Part shown: positions 34,354 through 42,811 of the stretch, piece by piece
How the letters are laid out: each line of letters begins with the position of its first letter
How positions within the stretch are numbered: position 1 is the stretch's first letter
Assembly (NCBI RefSeq): GCF_008629695.1
Contig: NZ_VWSH01000002.1
Coordinates: 279,410 to 343,409 of the forward strand
Length of the DNA: 64,000 nucleotides
Reading direction: 5' to 3'
DNA from: Taibaiella lutea
Lineage (GTDB): Bacteria > Bacteroidota > Bacteroidia > Chitinophagales > Chitinophagaceae
Position numbers and translations under genes: made by a program
The notes under the pieces: model-generated
Seen by the model: only the letters and a program-made list of their open reading frames with translations
Told to the model about the DNA's origin: nothing
The model's database searches: none

Positions 34354-35169
34354 CTATATCTGCCCTGCCAGCTCGGTAAAGATAGCCGACAGCTTGGGAG
34401 CGGCAATATTTGCTGCAGCCAATACTTCTTCATGGGAAACTTTTTCAGGAATCTCCATGCCGCCCATATCGGTGATAATGCTTGCCGCAAAGACTTTCAT
34501 GCCACCGTGAATGGCCACAATCACTTCCGGCACCGTGCTCATGCCTACCGCATCGCCGCCAATGGTATGGAGCCACCTGTATTCAGCCGGTGTTTCAAAA
34601 GTAGGCCCCTGTAATCCGATATACACACCTTGCTGAACGGGGATGTTTAATTGTGCGGCGATAGAAAGGCCTTTGGTAAAAAGATTCAGGCAATAAGGTT
34701 CGCTCATGTCAGGAAAACGTGTACCAAGCCTTTCATCATTTTTACCACGTAAAGGATGCTCGGGAAACTGGTTGATATGATCGGATATAAGCATAATATC
34801 ACCCACTTTGAATGCAGGATTCATTCCGCCTGCCGCATTTGAAACCATCAGCGTCTGCACGCCCAAAGCTTTCATTACCCTTACCGGAAATGTTACTTCC
34901 TGCATATCATATCCTTCATAGTAATGGAAACGGCCGGCCATCATTATCACATCTTTTCCATTCAGTTTTCCAAACAGTAACTTGCCGGCATGGCCTTCTA
35001 CTGTGCTTTGAGGAAAGTTGGGTATTTCGGAATAAGGGATTGTATTTTCTACAATCAGCGCATTTGCCAGTTCTCCTAAACCGCTACCCAGTATGATTCC
35101 GATAGTTGGTGTTGATTGTATACGGGATTGTATAAATGCTGTTGTTTCTTTTATTTTATCAAATAGCAT
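34354..35169 (-). CDS. punA: Purine-nucleoside phosphorylase (trimeric type)
   Basis: A 271-residue enzyme that phosphorolyses inosine and guanosine (and deoxy forms) to free base and ribose-1-phosphate in purine salvage. Class-defining motifs are GIILGSGLGELA (phosphate-binding), FPQSTVEGHAGKL, RFHYYEGYD, SNAAGGMNP and the base-binding VGMSTVPEVIVA near the end. Length and motifs fit the low-molecular-mass trimeric PNP class rather than hexameric DeoD. It is followed by a strong terminator and preceded by a small membrane protein gene on the same strand (38-bp gap). Confidence 0.95.
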   Translation of the reverse strand: MLFDKIKETTAFIQSRIQSTPTIGIILGSGLGELANALIVENTIPYSEIPNFPQSTVEGHAGKLLFGKLNGKDVIMMAGRFHYYEGYDMQEVTFPVRVMKALGVQTLMVSNAAGGMNPAFKVGDIMLISDHINQFPEHPLRGKNDERLGTRFPDMSEPYCLNLFTKGLSIAAQLNIPVQQGVYIGLQGPTFETPAEYRWLHTIGGDAVGMSTVPEVIVAIHGGMKVFAASIITDMGGMEIPEKVSHEEVLAAANIAAPKLSAIFTELAGQI

Positions 35170-35207
35170 GAGTGTGAAAAAATGTGTGTGTGATTTATAT
35201 CTTTATT

Positions 35208-35762
35208 TTACAATAAAATATCGTTATGTGGTTTTGGGTTTTGTATTACAATAGAATCTGTGTCGGAAGGTAATTCCAGTTCGTAGCGTTGCTCAAAAGA
35301 ATTTATGACTGCTTTACGATGCAGCATTTGTTCTGCCAGCGATTTCATATTACGGCCTGCTATGTTCAATACCGTATTCTTCATTCTTATGGAAGCAAGC
35401 ATTCTCGTAATTACGAAAAACAAAATTCCCGCGAGCGCTACCAGAGCTATAATGGCCCAATGCAATAAATCAAAATCTGCGAAACTATAATGTTCTCTTA
35501 AGCTTGAATCATGGATAAGGCGATTCAGGATATGAAACGGTGTAATCCGATCCATTAAGAATATTAAAGCAATACAACCGAGAAACAGGAGCCAGGCAAT
35601 TATTTCAAGCAGAATGATTACACCATTGTGAAAAAGTCTTTTGGCGGCAGGTTTGCGCAAAGAAGCCGCCATGGGGTCAATAAGCAACAATTGTTCATTG
35701 ATGCTTTTTTTCTGATCCAGAAAATCACGGATTAAGTCTTCCTTTAAATTATTTGACACCAT
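35208..35762 (-). CDS. Hypothetical membrane protein
   Basis: A protein of about 184 residues with two transmembrane helices (GVIILLEIIAWLLFLGCIAL and WAIIALVALAGILFFVITRM) separated by a ~40-residue loop, flanked by charged cytoplasmic-looking ends (KEDLIRDFLDQKKS; MKSLAEQMLHRKAVINSFE). I do not recognise a family. The ATG at 35762 (MVSNNLKED) was preferred; a start seven codons upstream (35783) is possible. Same strand as, and 38 bp upstream of, the purine phosphorylase gene, so co-transcription is likely; divergent from the TetR gene. Confidence 0.75.
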   Translation of the reverse strand: MVSNNLKEDLIRDFLDQKKSINEQLLLIDPMAASLRKPAAKRLFHNGVIILLEIIAWLLFLGCIALIFLMDRITPFHILNRLIHDSSLREHYSFADFDLLHWAIIALVALAGILFFVITRMLASIRMKNTVLNIAGRNMKSLAEQMLHRKAVINSFEQRYELELPSDTDSIVIQNPKPHNDILL

Positions 35763-35910
35763 AGAAAAAACGTTTTGATACAAAACAATGAGCGAAAATA
35801 TTTATACTATGATGAATTATCAAAAGAAACGTTAAGAAGTTATACACATATTTGAGCTATTCTTTAAGAAAAAGAGAAGGAGGATAATTCAACAGGAAAT
35901 TTTTTCTAAA

Positions 35911-35924
35911 AATGAACGTTCATT
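35911..35924. promoter_or_regulatory. Palindromic operator in front of the TetR gene
   Basis: AATGAACGTTCATT is a perfect 14-bp palindrome 24 bp before the TetR start, of the TGAACGTTCA-type bound by many TetR regulators. It would let the TetR protein control itself and the downstream fad genes, and perhaps the divergent membrane-protein gene. Binding is inferred. Confidence 0.7.
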
Positions 35925-35948
35925 CATTTTTTTGCTTAATATTGTTTT

Positions 35949-36512
35949 ATGGATAAAAAACAGGCCATTTTAAAAAGTGTGCTCAAGCTGGTGAACCGTG
36001 AAGGGTTTTATCATTTGAACATGAAAAACATTGCAAAAGAGGCAAATGTGGCTGCAGGTACCATTTATCTTTATTTTAAAGGTAAAGAGGATTTGATAAA
36101 TGCGTTGTATTCCATGATAGTAAATGAATTTAACCAACACGTACTGCAAGGTTATGAAGATGAAAAGCCTGTAAAAGAAAACTTCTATGATATGCTGAAC
36201 AATGCCATAGAATTTTACCTGACACAACCCGATAATTTCAGCTTCATAGAGCAATACACCTATGCCCCTTTCCTGTTTAAAGAAAATCAAAATGATAATT
36301 TCCTGTTGCTTTCGCCCATATATAAAATGATGAGCGTTGGTAAAAAGGAAGGTGTCATCAGGAATATCCCTGATTCCATTTTACTTTCTTTGATTCATGG
36401 CCCGATGAACACTATTATAAAATTGCATTTGGCACATAAAACAGATTTGAATAAAAGAGGTGCAAAGCAGAAATTCTTTGACGCAGCCTGGAGTGCGATA
36501 GCTGTTGTTTAG
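35949..36512 (+). CDS. TetR-family regulator of the fatty-acid cluster (FadR-like)
   Basis: A 187-residue regulator. Residues about 3-50 are a TetR helix-turn-helix (AILKSVLKLVNREGFYHLNM, KNIAKEANVAAGTIYLYFKG); the rest is the helical ligand-binding domain (YDMLNNAIEFYLTQPDNFSF, FIEQYTYAPFLF). It is the first gene of the fatty-acid block, 44 bp before fadN. By analogy with TetR-type FadR of Bacillus and other bacteria it likely represses beta-oxidation genes and is released by acyl-CoA; this is inference from position and a palindrome directly upstream. Confidence 0.88.
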   Translation: MDKKQAILKSVLKLVNREGFYHLNMKNIAKEANVAAGTIYLYFKGKEDLINALYSMIVNEFNQHVLQGYEDEKPVKENFYDMLNNAIEFYLTQPDNFSFIEQYTYAPFLFKENQNDNFLLLSPIYKMMSVGKKEGVIRNIPDSILLSLIHGPMNTIIKLHLAHKTDLNKRGAKQKFFDAAWSAIAVV

Positions 36513-36556
36513 AAGAAATAACAAATTCCAATTTCAAAATTCCAATTTCAAACATA

Positions 36557-38935
36557 ATGAACAGAATAATAAAGAAAGTTGCAGTATTAGGCTCCGGAGT
36601 GATGGGGAGCCGTATTGCATGTCACTTTGCCAATATAGGCCTGGAAGTGCTTTTGCTTGATATCGTTCCAAAAGATGTAAAAGAGGGTGATGCAAAATCA
36701 AGGAACAAAATCGTGAATGATGCGCTCGCTTTTGCATTAAAGTCGAATCCTTCGCCGATATACAGTAAATCTTTCGCGAAAAGAATCAGTACCGGCAATT
36801 TCGATGATGATATGCCGAAAATTAAAGATTGCGATTGGGTGATTGAGGTAGTGATTGAAAGACTTGATATTAAAAAGCAGGTTTTCGAAAAGGTGGAACA
36901 GTTTCGTAAACCCGGCTCTCTGATTACTTCCAATACCTCCGGTATTCCCATTCATTTAATGGCAGAAGGCAGGAGCGAAGATTTCAAAAAGCATTTCTGC
37001 GGCACACACTTTTTTAATCCGCCGCGCTACCTGAAATTATTGGAAATCATTCCTACAGCGGACACATCATCTGAAGTCATTGACTTCCTTATGCATTATG
37101 GTGAGAAGTATTTAGGTAAAACAACTGTACTTGCAAAAGATACGCCTGCATTTATAGGCAATCGTATAGGTGTTTTCAGCATGATGAGCTTATTGCAATA
37201 TGTGGAGAAAACAGGCATGACAGTAGAAGAAGTTGATAAGCTTACGGGGCCTGTTGTTGGTCGTCCGAAGTCAGCAACTTTCAGGACAGCAGATGTTGTT
37301 GGTATAGATACATTGGCTTTGGTCGCAAACAGTCTGGTTGAAAATGTTCCTGATGATGAAGCTAAAGAAATGATTAAAGTACCGGCCTTCGTCAATAAGA
37401 TGATTGAAAACAAATGGCTTGGAAGCAAGACGGAGCAGGGATTTTTCAAGAAAGTAAAAGGTGAAGGCGGTAAAAGCGAAATTCATGCTTTGGATTTAAA
37501 GACATTGGAATATAAGCCATCTCAAAAAGTAAAGTTTGCAGCGTTGGAAGCTACCAAACCAATAGATGATTTAAAGACGCGTCTTAAAATGCTGATAGCG
37601 GCAAAAGACAAAGCCGGTGATTTTTATCGTGCAACTCTATTCCCTTTGTTCGCTTACTCCAGCAACCGTATTCCTGAAATATCGGATGAACTTTATAAAA
37701 TTGATGATGCTATCAAAGCCGGTTATGGTTGGGAATTAGGCCCTTTTGATACATGGGACGCATTGGGTGTGGATGCTACTGTCAAGGCAATGGAAGCATC
37801 CGGTAATAAACCTGCGCAATGGGTTTACGATATGTTGTCAGCCGGTAATACGTCATTCTATAAAATTGAAAATGGGCATCGTTTGTTCTACGATATTCCG
37901 ACCAAATCATACAAAGTAATTCCGGGTACGGAAGAATTTATATTGCTGGAAAATATAAGAGAAAGCAAAACGGTCTGGAAGAACAGCGGTACAACACTTA
38001 CTGATATCGGTGATGGTATTCTGAACCTGGAATTCCATACCAAAATGAATAGTATCGGTGGTGAAGTTATTGAAGGAATTAATAAGGCAATTGATATCGC
38101 AGAGAAGGATTATAAAGGGTTGGTCATATCTAATGAAGGCGCCAATTTTAGCGCCGGAGCCAATGTAGGCATGATTTTTATGATGGCGGTAGAACAGGAA
38201 TATGATGAGTTGGATTTTGCCATCCGTCAGTTTCAGAATACCATGATGCGCGTGCGGTATTCGGCAATACCAGTCATAGTTGCACCACATAACATGGCTT
38301 TAGGTGGTGGTTGTGAAATGTGTATGCATGCCGATGCTGTTGTAGCACATGCAGAATCTTATATCGGATTGGTAGAATTCGGCGTTGGCTTAATCCCCGG
38401 CGGTGGCGGTTCCAAAGAATTTGCTGTCAGGCTTTCCGATTCATTACACGAAGGCGATGTAGCATTGAACACATTCCGTGACAGATTCCTCACCATAGGA
38501 CAGGCAAAGGTTTCAACATCAGCGCAGGAGGCATTTGAATTAGGCTATTTAAGACCAGGGAAAGATAAAGTTGTTATTTCATTGAATCGCTTATTAGCAG
38601 AGGCTAAAGCTACTTGTCTGGAAATGGCCAACGAAGGATATGTACAACCCGCGCACAGAAAAGATATTAAAGTACTTGGCAAAACTGCATTAGGTTTAGC
38701 TTACCTCGGTGCCAACTCTATGTTGACAGGAAACTATATCAGCGAACATGATGTGAAAATCTCTCAGAAATTAGGTTACGTATTAGCAGGCGGCGATTTA
38801 TCGCAACCAACCGAAGTCAGTGAACAGTACCTGTTGGATTTGGAAAGAGAAGCTTTTTTGAGTTTAACAACAGAGAAGAAAACATTGGAAAGGATACAGT
38901 CGATATTGACAGGTGGAAAAGTGTTGAGAAATTAA
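36557..38935 (+). CDS. fadN: 3-hydroxyacyl-CoA dehydrogenase/enoyl-CoA hydratase (FadN-like)
   Basis: A 792-residue bifunctional beta-oxidation enzyme. It begins with an NAD-binding 3-hydroxyacyl-CoA dehydrogenase domain (VAVLGSGVMGSRIACHFAN; SNTSGIPIHLMAEG; FCGTHFFNPPRYLKLLEIIP; DTPAFIGNRIG), a C-terminal 3HCDH domain, and ends with a crotonase/enoyl-CoA hydratase domain (NFSAGANVGMIFM, ALGGGCEMCMHADAV, GVGLIPGGGGSKEF). This dehydrogenase-first order and length match Bacillus FadN rather than E. coli FadB, which has the hydratase first. Followed by fadA- and fadE-type genes as in the Bacillus fadNAE operon. The step catalysed is hydration of enoyl-CoA and oxidation of the 3-hydroxyacyl-CoA. 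Confidence 0.93.
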   Translation: MNRIIKKVAVLGSGVMGSRIACHFANIGLEVLLLDIVPKDVKEGDAKSRNKIVNDALAFALKSNPSPIYSKSFAKRISTGNFDDDMPKIKDCDWVIEVVIERLDIKKQVFEKVEQFRKPGSLITSNTSGIPIHLMAEGRSEDFKKHFCGTHFFNPPRYLKLLEIIPTADTSSEVIDFLMHYGEKYLGKTTVLAKDTPAFIGNRIGVFSMMSLLQYVEKTGMTVEEVDKLTGPVVGRPKSATFRTADVVGIDTLALVANSLVENVPDDEAKEMIKVPAFVNKMIENKWLGSKTEQGFFKKVKGEGGKSEIHALDLKTLEYKPSQKVKFAALEATKPIDDLKTRLKMLIAAKDKAGDFYRATLFPLFAYSSNRIPEISDELYKIDDAIKAGYGWELGPFDTWDALGVDATVKAMEASGNKPAQWVYDMLSAGNTSFYKIENGHRLFYDIPTKSYKVIPGTEEFILLENIRESKTVWKNSGTTLTDIGDGILNLEFHTKMNSIGGEVIEGINKAIDIAEKDYKGLVISNEGANFSAGANVGMIFMMAVEQEYDELDFAIRQFQNTMMRVRYSAIPVIVAPHNMALGGGCEMCMHADAVVAHAESYIGLVEFGVGLIPGGGGSKEFAVRLSDSLHEGDVALNTFRDRFLTIGQAKVSTSAQEAFELGYLRPGKDKVVISLNRLLAEAKATCLEMANEGYVQPAHRKDIKVLGKTALGLAYLGANSMLTGNYISEHDVKISQKLGYVLAGGDLSQPTEVSEQYLLDLEREAFLSLTTEKKTLERIQSILTGGKVLRN

Positions 38936-38941
38936 TAATAA

Positions 38942-39018
38942 CCGCAGAGGACATTAAGTATTACGCAAAGAACACAGAGACTTTGCGAACTCTGCGGAAG
39001 TCTTTGTGAACTCTGTGG
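38942..39018. repeat. Interleaved heptamer/octamer repeat between fadN and fadA
   Basis: CCGCAGAG (38942), CGCAAAG (38964), CACAGAG (38973), then reversed CTTTGCG (38981), CTCTGCGG (38990), CTTTGTG (39002) and CTCTGTGG (39011). CCGCAGAG/CTCTGCGG and CGCAAAG/CTTTGCG pair as a nested inverted repeat, so the fadN-fadA spacer RNA can fold. No coding capacity. Confidence 0.8.
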
Positions 39019-39038
39019 TAAAAAAACATCTAAAAGAT

Positions 39039-40217
39039 ATGAACGCATATATAGTAGCAGGATTCCGCTCGGCTGTAGGGAAGGCCACCAGAGGAGGTTT
39101 CCGTTTTACACGACCTGACGTTTTAGGGGCAGATATAATAAAGCATTTAATGGCTTCTGTCCCACAAATTGATGCAAAGCAAGTCGATGATTTAATTGTC
39201 GGGAATGCGATGCCGGAGGCAGAACAAGGTTTGAATTTTGCGCGTTTTGTTTCGCTTATGAGTTTCAATACGGACAAAGTTTCGGCCATGACGGTAAACC
39301 GTTATTGTGCTTCGGGGCTGGAAACCATTGCCATTGCAGCTTCCAAAATCCATAGCGGTATGGCAAACTGTATTATCGCAGGCGGTTCTGAAAGCATGAG
39401 CCTGATTCCAATGGGTGGCTGGCGTGTAGTACCCGATGCAGATACAGCATTGGCGCATCCCGATTATTACTGGAACATGGGACTGACTGCAGAGCAGGTT
39501 GCAAAAGAATATAAAGTAAGCCGCGAAGATCAGGATGCTTTTGCTTATAACTCCCATCAGAAGGCAATAAAAGCGATTGCTGATGGTAAATTCAACGAAC
39601 AGATTGTTCCATTAACCATTAAGGAAACTTATATCGGAGCTAACTGCGGAAAGAAAAAAGAAAGAGAATTTACGGTTGCTATGGACGAAGGCCCGCGCGC
39701 AGATACTTCATTAGAAGCACTTGCAAAATTAAAACCGGTGTTTGCCGCAGGTGGAAGTGTAACTGCAGGAAATTCGTCGCAGACAAGTGATGGAGCTGCC
39801 TTTGTGATGATTGTAAGCGAACAATTCCTGAAAGAAAATAATCTTACTCCTATTGCACGTATGGTCAGTTATGCTTCGGCAGGTGTTCCGCCACGCATTA
39901 TGGGTATTGGTCCTGTTGAGGCCATACCAAAGGCTTTGAAGCTTGCAGGCATGAAAAAGGATGATATTAATCTGATTGAATTGAATGAAGCATTCGCATC
40001 ACAATCTATAGCTGTTATCCGGGAGTTGGGATTGAACCCTGATATAGTGAATGTTAATGGTGGCGCAATTGCATTGGGACATCCTTTGGGATGCACCGGC
40101 GCTAAACTGACCGTTCAGATATTGGATGAATTGAAAAGAAGAAATCAGAAATACGGTATGGTAAGTATGTGTGTCGGAACAGGGCAAGGCGCTGCTGGAA
40201 TTTTTGAAATGATGTAA
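39039..40217 (+). CDS. fadA: Acetyl-CoA C-acyltransferase (3-ketoacyl-CoA thiolase)
   Basis: A 392-residue thiolase performing the last step of beta-oxidation, releasing acetyl-CoA. The nucleophilic Cys is in VNRYCASGLETIAIA, the catalytic His in GGAIALGHPLGCTGAKL, and the second Cys in MVSMCVGTGQGAAG. ATG 39039 was chosen because the longer in-frame GTG start at 39006 adds 11 residues translated from the repeat; MNAYIVAGFRSAVGKA is the usual thiolase N-terminus. Follows fadN after a 103-bp repeat-rich spacer; the operon is interrupted downstream by a GxxExxY element before fadE. Confidence 0.95.
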   Translation: MNAYIVAGFRSAVGKATRGGFRFTRPDVLGADIIKHLMASVPQIDAKQVDDLIVGNAMPEAEQGLNFARFVSLMSFNTDKVSAMTVNRYCASGLETIAIAASKIHSGMANCIIAGGSESMSLIPMGGWRVVPDADTALAHPDYYWNMGLTAEQVAKEYKVSREDQDAFAYNSHQKAIKAIADGKFNEQIVPLTIKETYIGANCGKKKEREFTVAMDEGPRADTSLEALAKLKPVFAAGGSVTAGNSSQTSDGAAFVMIVSEQFLKENNLTPIARMVSYASAGVPPRIMGIGPVEAIPKALKLAGMKKDDINLIELNEAFASQSIAVIRELGLNPDIVNVNGGAIALGHPLGCTGAKLTVQILDELKRRNQKYGMVSMCVGTGQGAAGIFEMM

Positions 40218-40223
40218 ATGAAT

Positions 40224-40848
40224 AACCGCAAAGAGCTTAAGAACCGCAAAGAAATTATTTAAGGTATAAGTTTTTTTAAAAAAAAAGACCACAAAGATTA
40301 ATTCCTTTAAAAAAACAATGAACTAATGAAATGACCGAGAATGAATTATCAAATAAAGTGATTGGACTGGCATTGGATGTACATACAGCTTTGGGGCCTG
40401 GTCTCTTGGAAAGTGCCTATCAAGCTTGTTTGTATTATAAACTGAAAACGGCTGGATTGTATGTTGAGATTGAAAAACCGATGCCAATTTCATTTGAAGG
40501 GGTAGAATTGGATTGTGGATACAGGATTGATTTATTAGTTGAAAAAAAGTTAGTATTGGAATTGAAAAGCGTAAAAGAGTTGAATGATTTGCATTTGGCA
40601 CAAGTCTTGTCTTATTTGAAACTTGGTAGGTTCAAGCTCGGCCTATTAATGAATTTTAATGTTCTAAGATTGAAAGATGGAATCAGAAGAGTAGCTAATG
40701 GAATTTAATAATGATGTTAAACCGCGCTAAGCGTTAAAGTAGGAGCTGTAAAAAATGAGTCAAATAATGCTATAGCATTCCTTTGTGGACTTTTTTTCTG
40801 TCTAATAAATCATCTTACCTCTGCGTACCTTAAAAGAACTTTGCGGTT
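40224..40848 (+). mobile_element. GxxExxY element bounded by inverted repeats
   Basis: A ~625-bp unit between fadA and fadE. Outer inverted repeats: AACCGCAAAG..TAAGGTA at 40242-40266 and, reverse-complemented, at 40826-40848 (an extra AACCGCAAAG copy at 40224-40233). Inner inverted repeats: a poly-A plus CCACAAAG block at about 40278-40296 and its reverse complement at 40781-40797. Inside is a single GxxExxY gene. There is no transposase and no clear target-site duplication, so this looks like a non-autonomous or self-mobilised repeat unit. Calling it mobile is inference from the symmetric ends and from its splitting of a conserved operon. Confidence 0.6.
40331..40708 (+). CDS. GxxExxY protein
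   Basis: A 125-residue protein of the GxxExxY family. The naming motif is visible in LGPGLLESAYQACLYYKL, and the conserved block LDCGYRIDLLVEKKLVLELK has the D...ExK arrangement of the PD-(D/E)XK nuclease fold, followed by HLAQVLSYLKLGRFKLGLL. Biochemical function is not established as far as I know; a nuclease-like role is inferred from the fold. It lies between fadA and fadE on the same strand, but its flanks are inverted repeats and its role has no evident connection to lipid metabolism, so it is most likely an insertion. Confidence 0.92.
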   Translation: MTENELSNKVIGLALDVHTALGPGLLESAYQACLYYKLKTAGLYVEIEKPMPISFEGVELDCGYRIDLLVEKKLVLELKSVKELNDLHLAQVLSYLKLGRFKLGLLMNFNVLRLKDGIRRVANGI

Positions 40849-40887
40849 AAAAATAAATAACTAAATAACTACAAAATATAAAACAAG

Positions 40888-42699
40888 ATGTCAGATAATA
40901 ATCTCAATTCTCAAACCTCAAATCTTACTTCTATCAAAGGAGGCGAATTCCTCATTAAAGACACTTCCGCACAAGATATTTTTATTCCTGAAGATTGGAG
41001 TGAAGAGCAGGTCATGATTGCTGAAATGTGCCATGATTTTTTAAAGCAAAATGTAGACCCAAACCTCACCCGCATTGATGAACAGGAAGAAGGTTTGATG
41101 CCATCATTGCTTGACAAAGCCGGTGAATTGGGATTGTTGGGTATGAGCGTACCCGAGGAATACAATGGCATAGGAAAAGATTTTGTAACATCTATGCTTA
41201 CAACTGAAATCCTTGGTGCCGGACATTCCTTTGCTGTAGCTCTTTCTGCACATACCGGTATCGGTACTTTGCCTATTCTTTATTACGGCAACGAAGAACA
41301 AAAGAAAAAGTATGTCAGCAAATTAGCCACCGGAGAATGGAAAGGATGTTATTGTCTTACAGAACCAAGTGCAGGTTCTGATGCTAATTCCGGTAAAACA
41401 AAAGCGGTGCTTTCGGCCGATGGCAAACACTATATTCTGAATGGTCAGAAGATGTGGATTACCAATGCAGGTTTTGCAGATATTTTCACCGTATTTGCAA
41501 AAATTGATGACGATAAAAATTTAAGTGCCTTTATTGTTGAGAAAGGATTTGAAGGGCTTTCTCTGAATGCGGAAGAACATAAGATGGGTATTAAAGGAAG
41601 CTCTACCCGTCAGGTGTTTTTCAATGATTGTAAAGTGCCTGTGGAAAATCTTTTATCCACAAGAGAGAACGGATTTAAGATTGCGGTTAATATCCTGAAT
41701 CTGGGCCGTATTAAATTGGGTGGTGCCGCCATTGGTGCAAGTAAAGCCGTTATTTCCACTGCGGTAAATTATGCGAATGAACGCGAACAATTTGGTCGTC
41801 CTATCTCGAAATATGGTGCTATAAAATATAAACTGGCAGAGCAAGCTATTCGTACGTATGCTTCCGAAGCAGCCACTTATCGTGCTTCCCAGAATATTGA
41901 AGATGCTACCAACGCCTATATTTCCGGCGGCATGGATGCTGCACAGGCAAAATTGAAAGGCACCGAACAATTTGCAATTGAAGCGGCCATTATTAAAGTT
42001 CATGCATCCGAAGTACTGGATTATGTTACAGACGAGGGGGTGCAGATATATGGAGGGATGGGCTACAGCGCGGAAGCGCCAATGGACAGAGCTTACAGAG
42101 ATGCGCGTATCAACCGTATTTTTGAAGGTACAAATGAAATCAACCGTATGCTTTCCGTTGATATGATGCTGAAACGTGCGATGAAAGGTGAATTGGATTT
42201 GATGGGGCCTGCTCAGAAAGTAGCTGGTGAGCTGATGAGCATTCCTGACTTCGGAGCTGCGGAAGAAGGAATGTTTGTAAAGGAACATAAATACATTTCA
42301 GGGTTCAAAAAAGCAATCCTGATGACTGCCGGTGCAGCCGTTCAGAAACTGATGCAATCCTTAAGCAAGGAGCAGGAGGTTATCATGTATCTTGCGGATA
42401 TGCTGATAGAACTTTATGTAAGTGAATCTGTGCTATTACGTGTTGAGAAATTGGTTGGAAAAATCGGTGAAGCTGCTGCTGCAGAGAAGGTTGCAATGGC
42501 TAAAGTTTATATTTTTGATGCTGCACAACGCATCCATACGGCAGGACGTAATGCATTGAATACATTTGCCGATGGCGATGAGCGCCGTATGATGCTGATG
42601 GGCTTGAAACGCTTTACCAAAACAGATGAATTCAATACTACTGAAGCGCGCAGAATCATTGCAGCAAAGCTTATCGGGGCTAATAAATATTGCTATTAA
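40888..42699 (+). CDS. fadE: Acyl-CoA dehydrogenase (FadE-like, long form)
   Basis: A 603-residue FAD-dependent acyl-CoA dehydrogenase introducing the first double bond in beta-oxidation. N-terminal helical domain (EEQVMIAEMCHDFLKQNVDP), middle domain CYCLTEPSAGSDANSG and MWITNAGFADIFTVFAKI, C-terminal domain NEREQFGRPISKYGAIKYKL, GMGYSAEAPMDRAYRDARI and the catalytic Glu in RIFEGTNEINRML. A further ~180-residue C-terminal extension (MTAGAAVQKLMQSLSKEQEV...) makes it the VLCAD/ACAD9-like long type, as in Bacillus FadE (about 594 residues). Last enzyme of the fadN-fadA-fadE set, closed by a terminator. Confidence 0.94.
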   Translation: MSDNNLNSQTSNLTSIKGGEFLIKDTSAQDIFIPEDWSEEQVMIAEMCHDFLKQNVDPNLTRIDEQEEGLMPSLLDKAGELGLLGMSVPEEYNGIGKDFVTSMLTTEILGAGHSFAVALSAHTGIGTLPILYYGNEEQKKKYVSKLATGEWKGCYCLTEPSAGSDANSGKTKAVLSADGKHYILNGQKMWITNAGFADIFTVFAKIDDDKNLSAFIVEKGFEGLSLNAEEHKMGIKGSSTRQVFFNDCKVPVENLLSTRENGFKIAVNILNLGRIKLGGAAIGASKAVISTAVNYANEREQFGRPISKYGAIKYKLAEQAIRTYASEAATYRASQNIEDATNAYISGGMDAAQAKLKGTEQFAIEAAIIKVHASEVLDYVTDEGVQIYGGMGYSAEAPMDRAYRDARINRIFEGTNEINRMLSVDMMLKRAMKGELDLMGPAQKVAGELMSIPDFGAAEEGMFVKEHKYISGFKKAILMTAGAAVQKLMQSLSKEQEVIMYLADMLIELYVSESVLLRVEKLVGKIGEAAAAEKVAMAKVYIFDAAQRIHTAGRNALNTFADGDERRMMLMGLKRFTKTDEFNTTEARRIIAAKLIGANKYCY

Positions 42700-42708
42700 A
42701 TAAATTAC

Positions 42709-42741
42709 AGAAGGAATACTTTTGGTCATTCCTTCTTTTTT
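42709..42741 (+). terminator. Terminator of the fadN-fadA-fadE operon
   Basis: A 9-bp stem (AGAAGGAAT at 42709-42717 with 42728-42736), 10-nt loop and T-run, 10 bp after the fadE stop. Confidence 0.88.
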
Positions 42742-42811
42742 ATTTTAAAAATTGCTACCTTGATTATTATCAAAGCAAATTAATATCACTCATTAATAAA
42801 CAATCAGACAA

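Noticed and set aside
39006-39038. Extended GTG start of the thiolase
   Set aside because: These 11 codons are read from repeat DNA; the family N-terminus begins at ATG 39039.
40224-40848. Insertion sequence with transposase
   Set aside because: The only gene is GxxExxY; no transposase, no integrase, no target duplication. It is reported as a repeat-bounded element instead.
41653-42288. 211-codon minus-strand frame within fadE
   Set aside because: Antisense to the acyl-CoA dehydrogenase C-terminal domain; composition is not protein-like.
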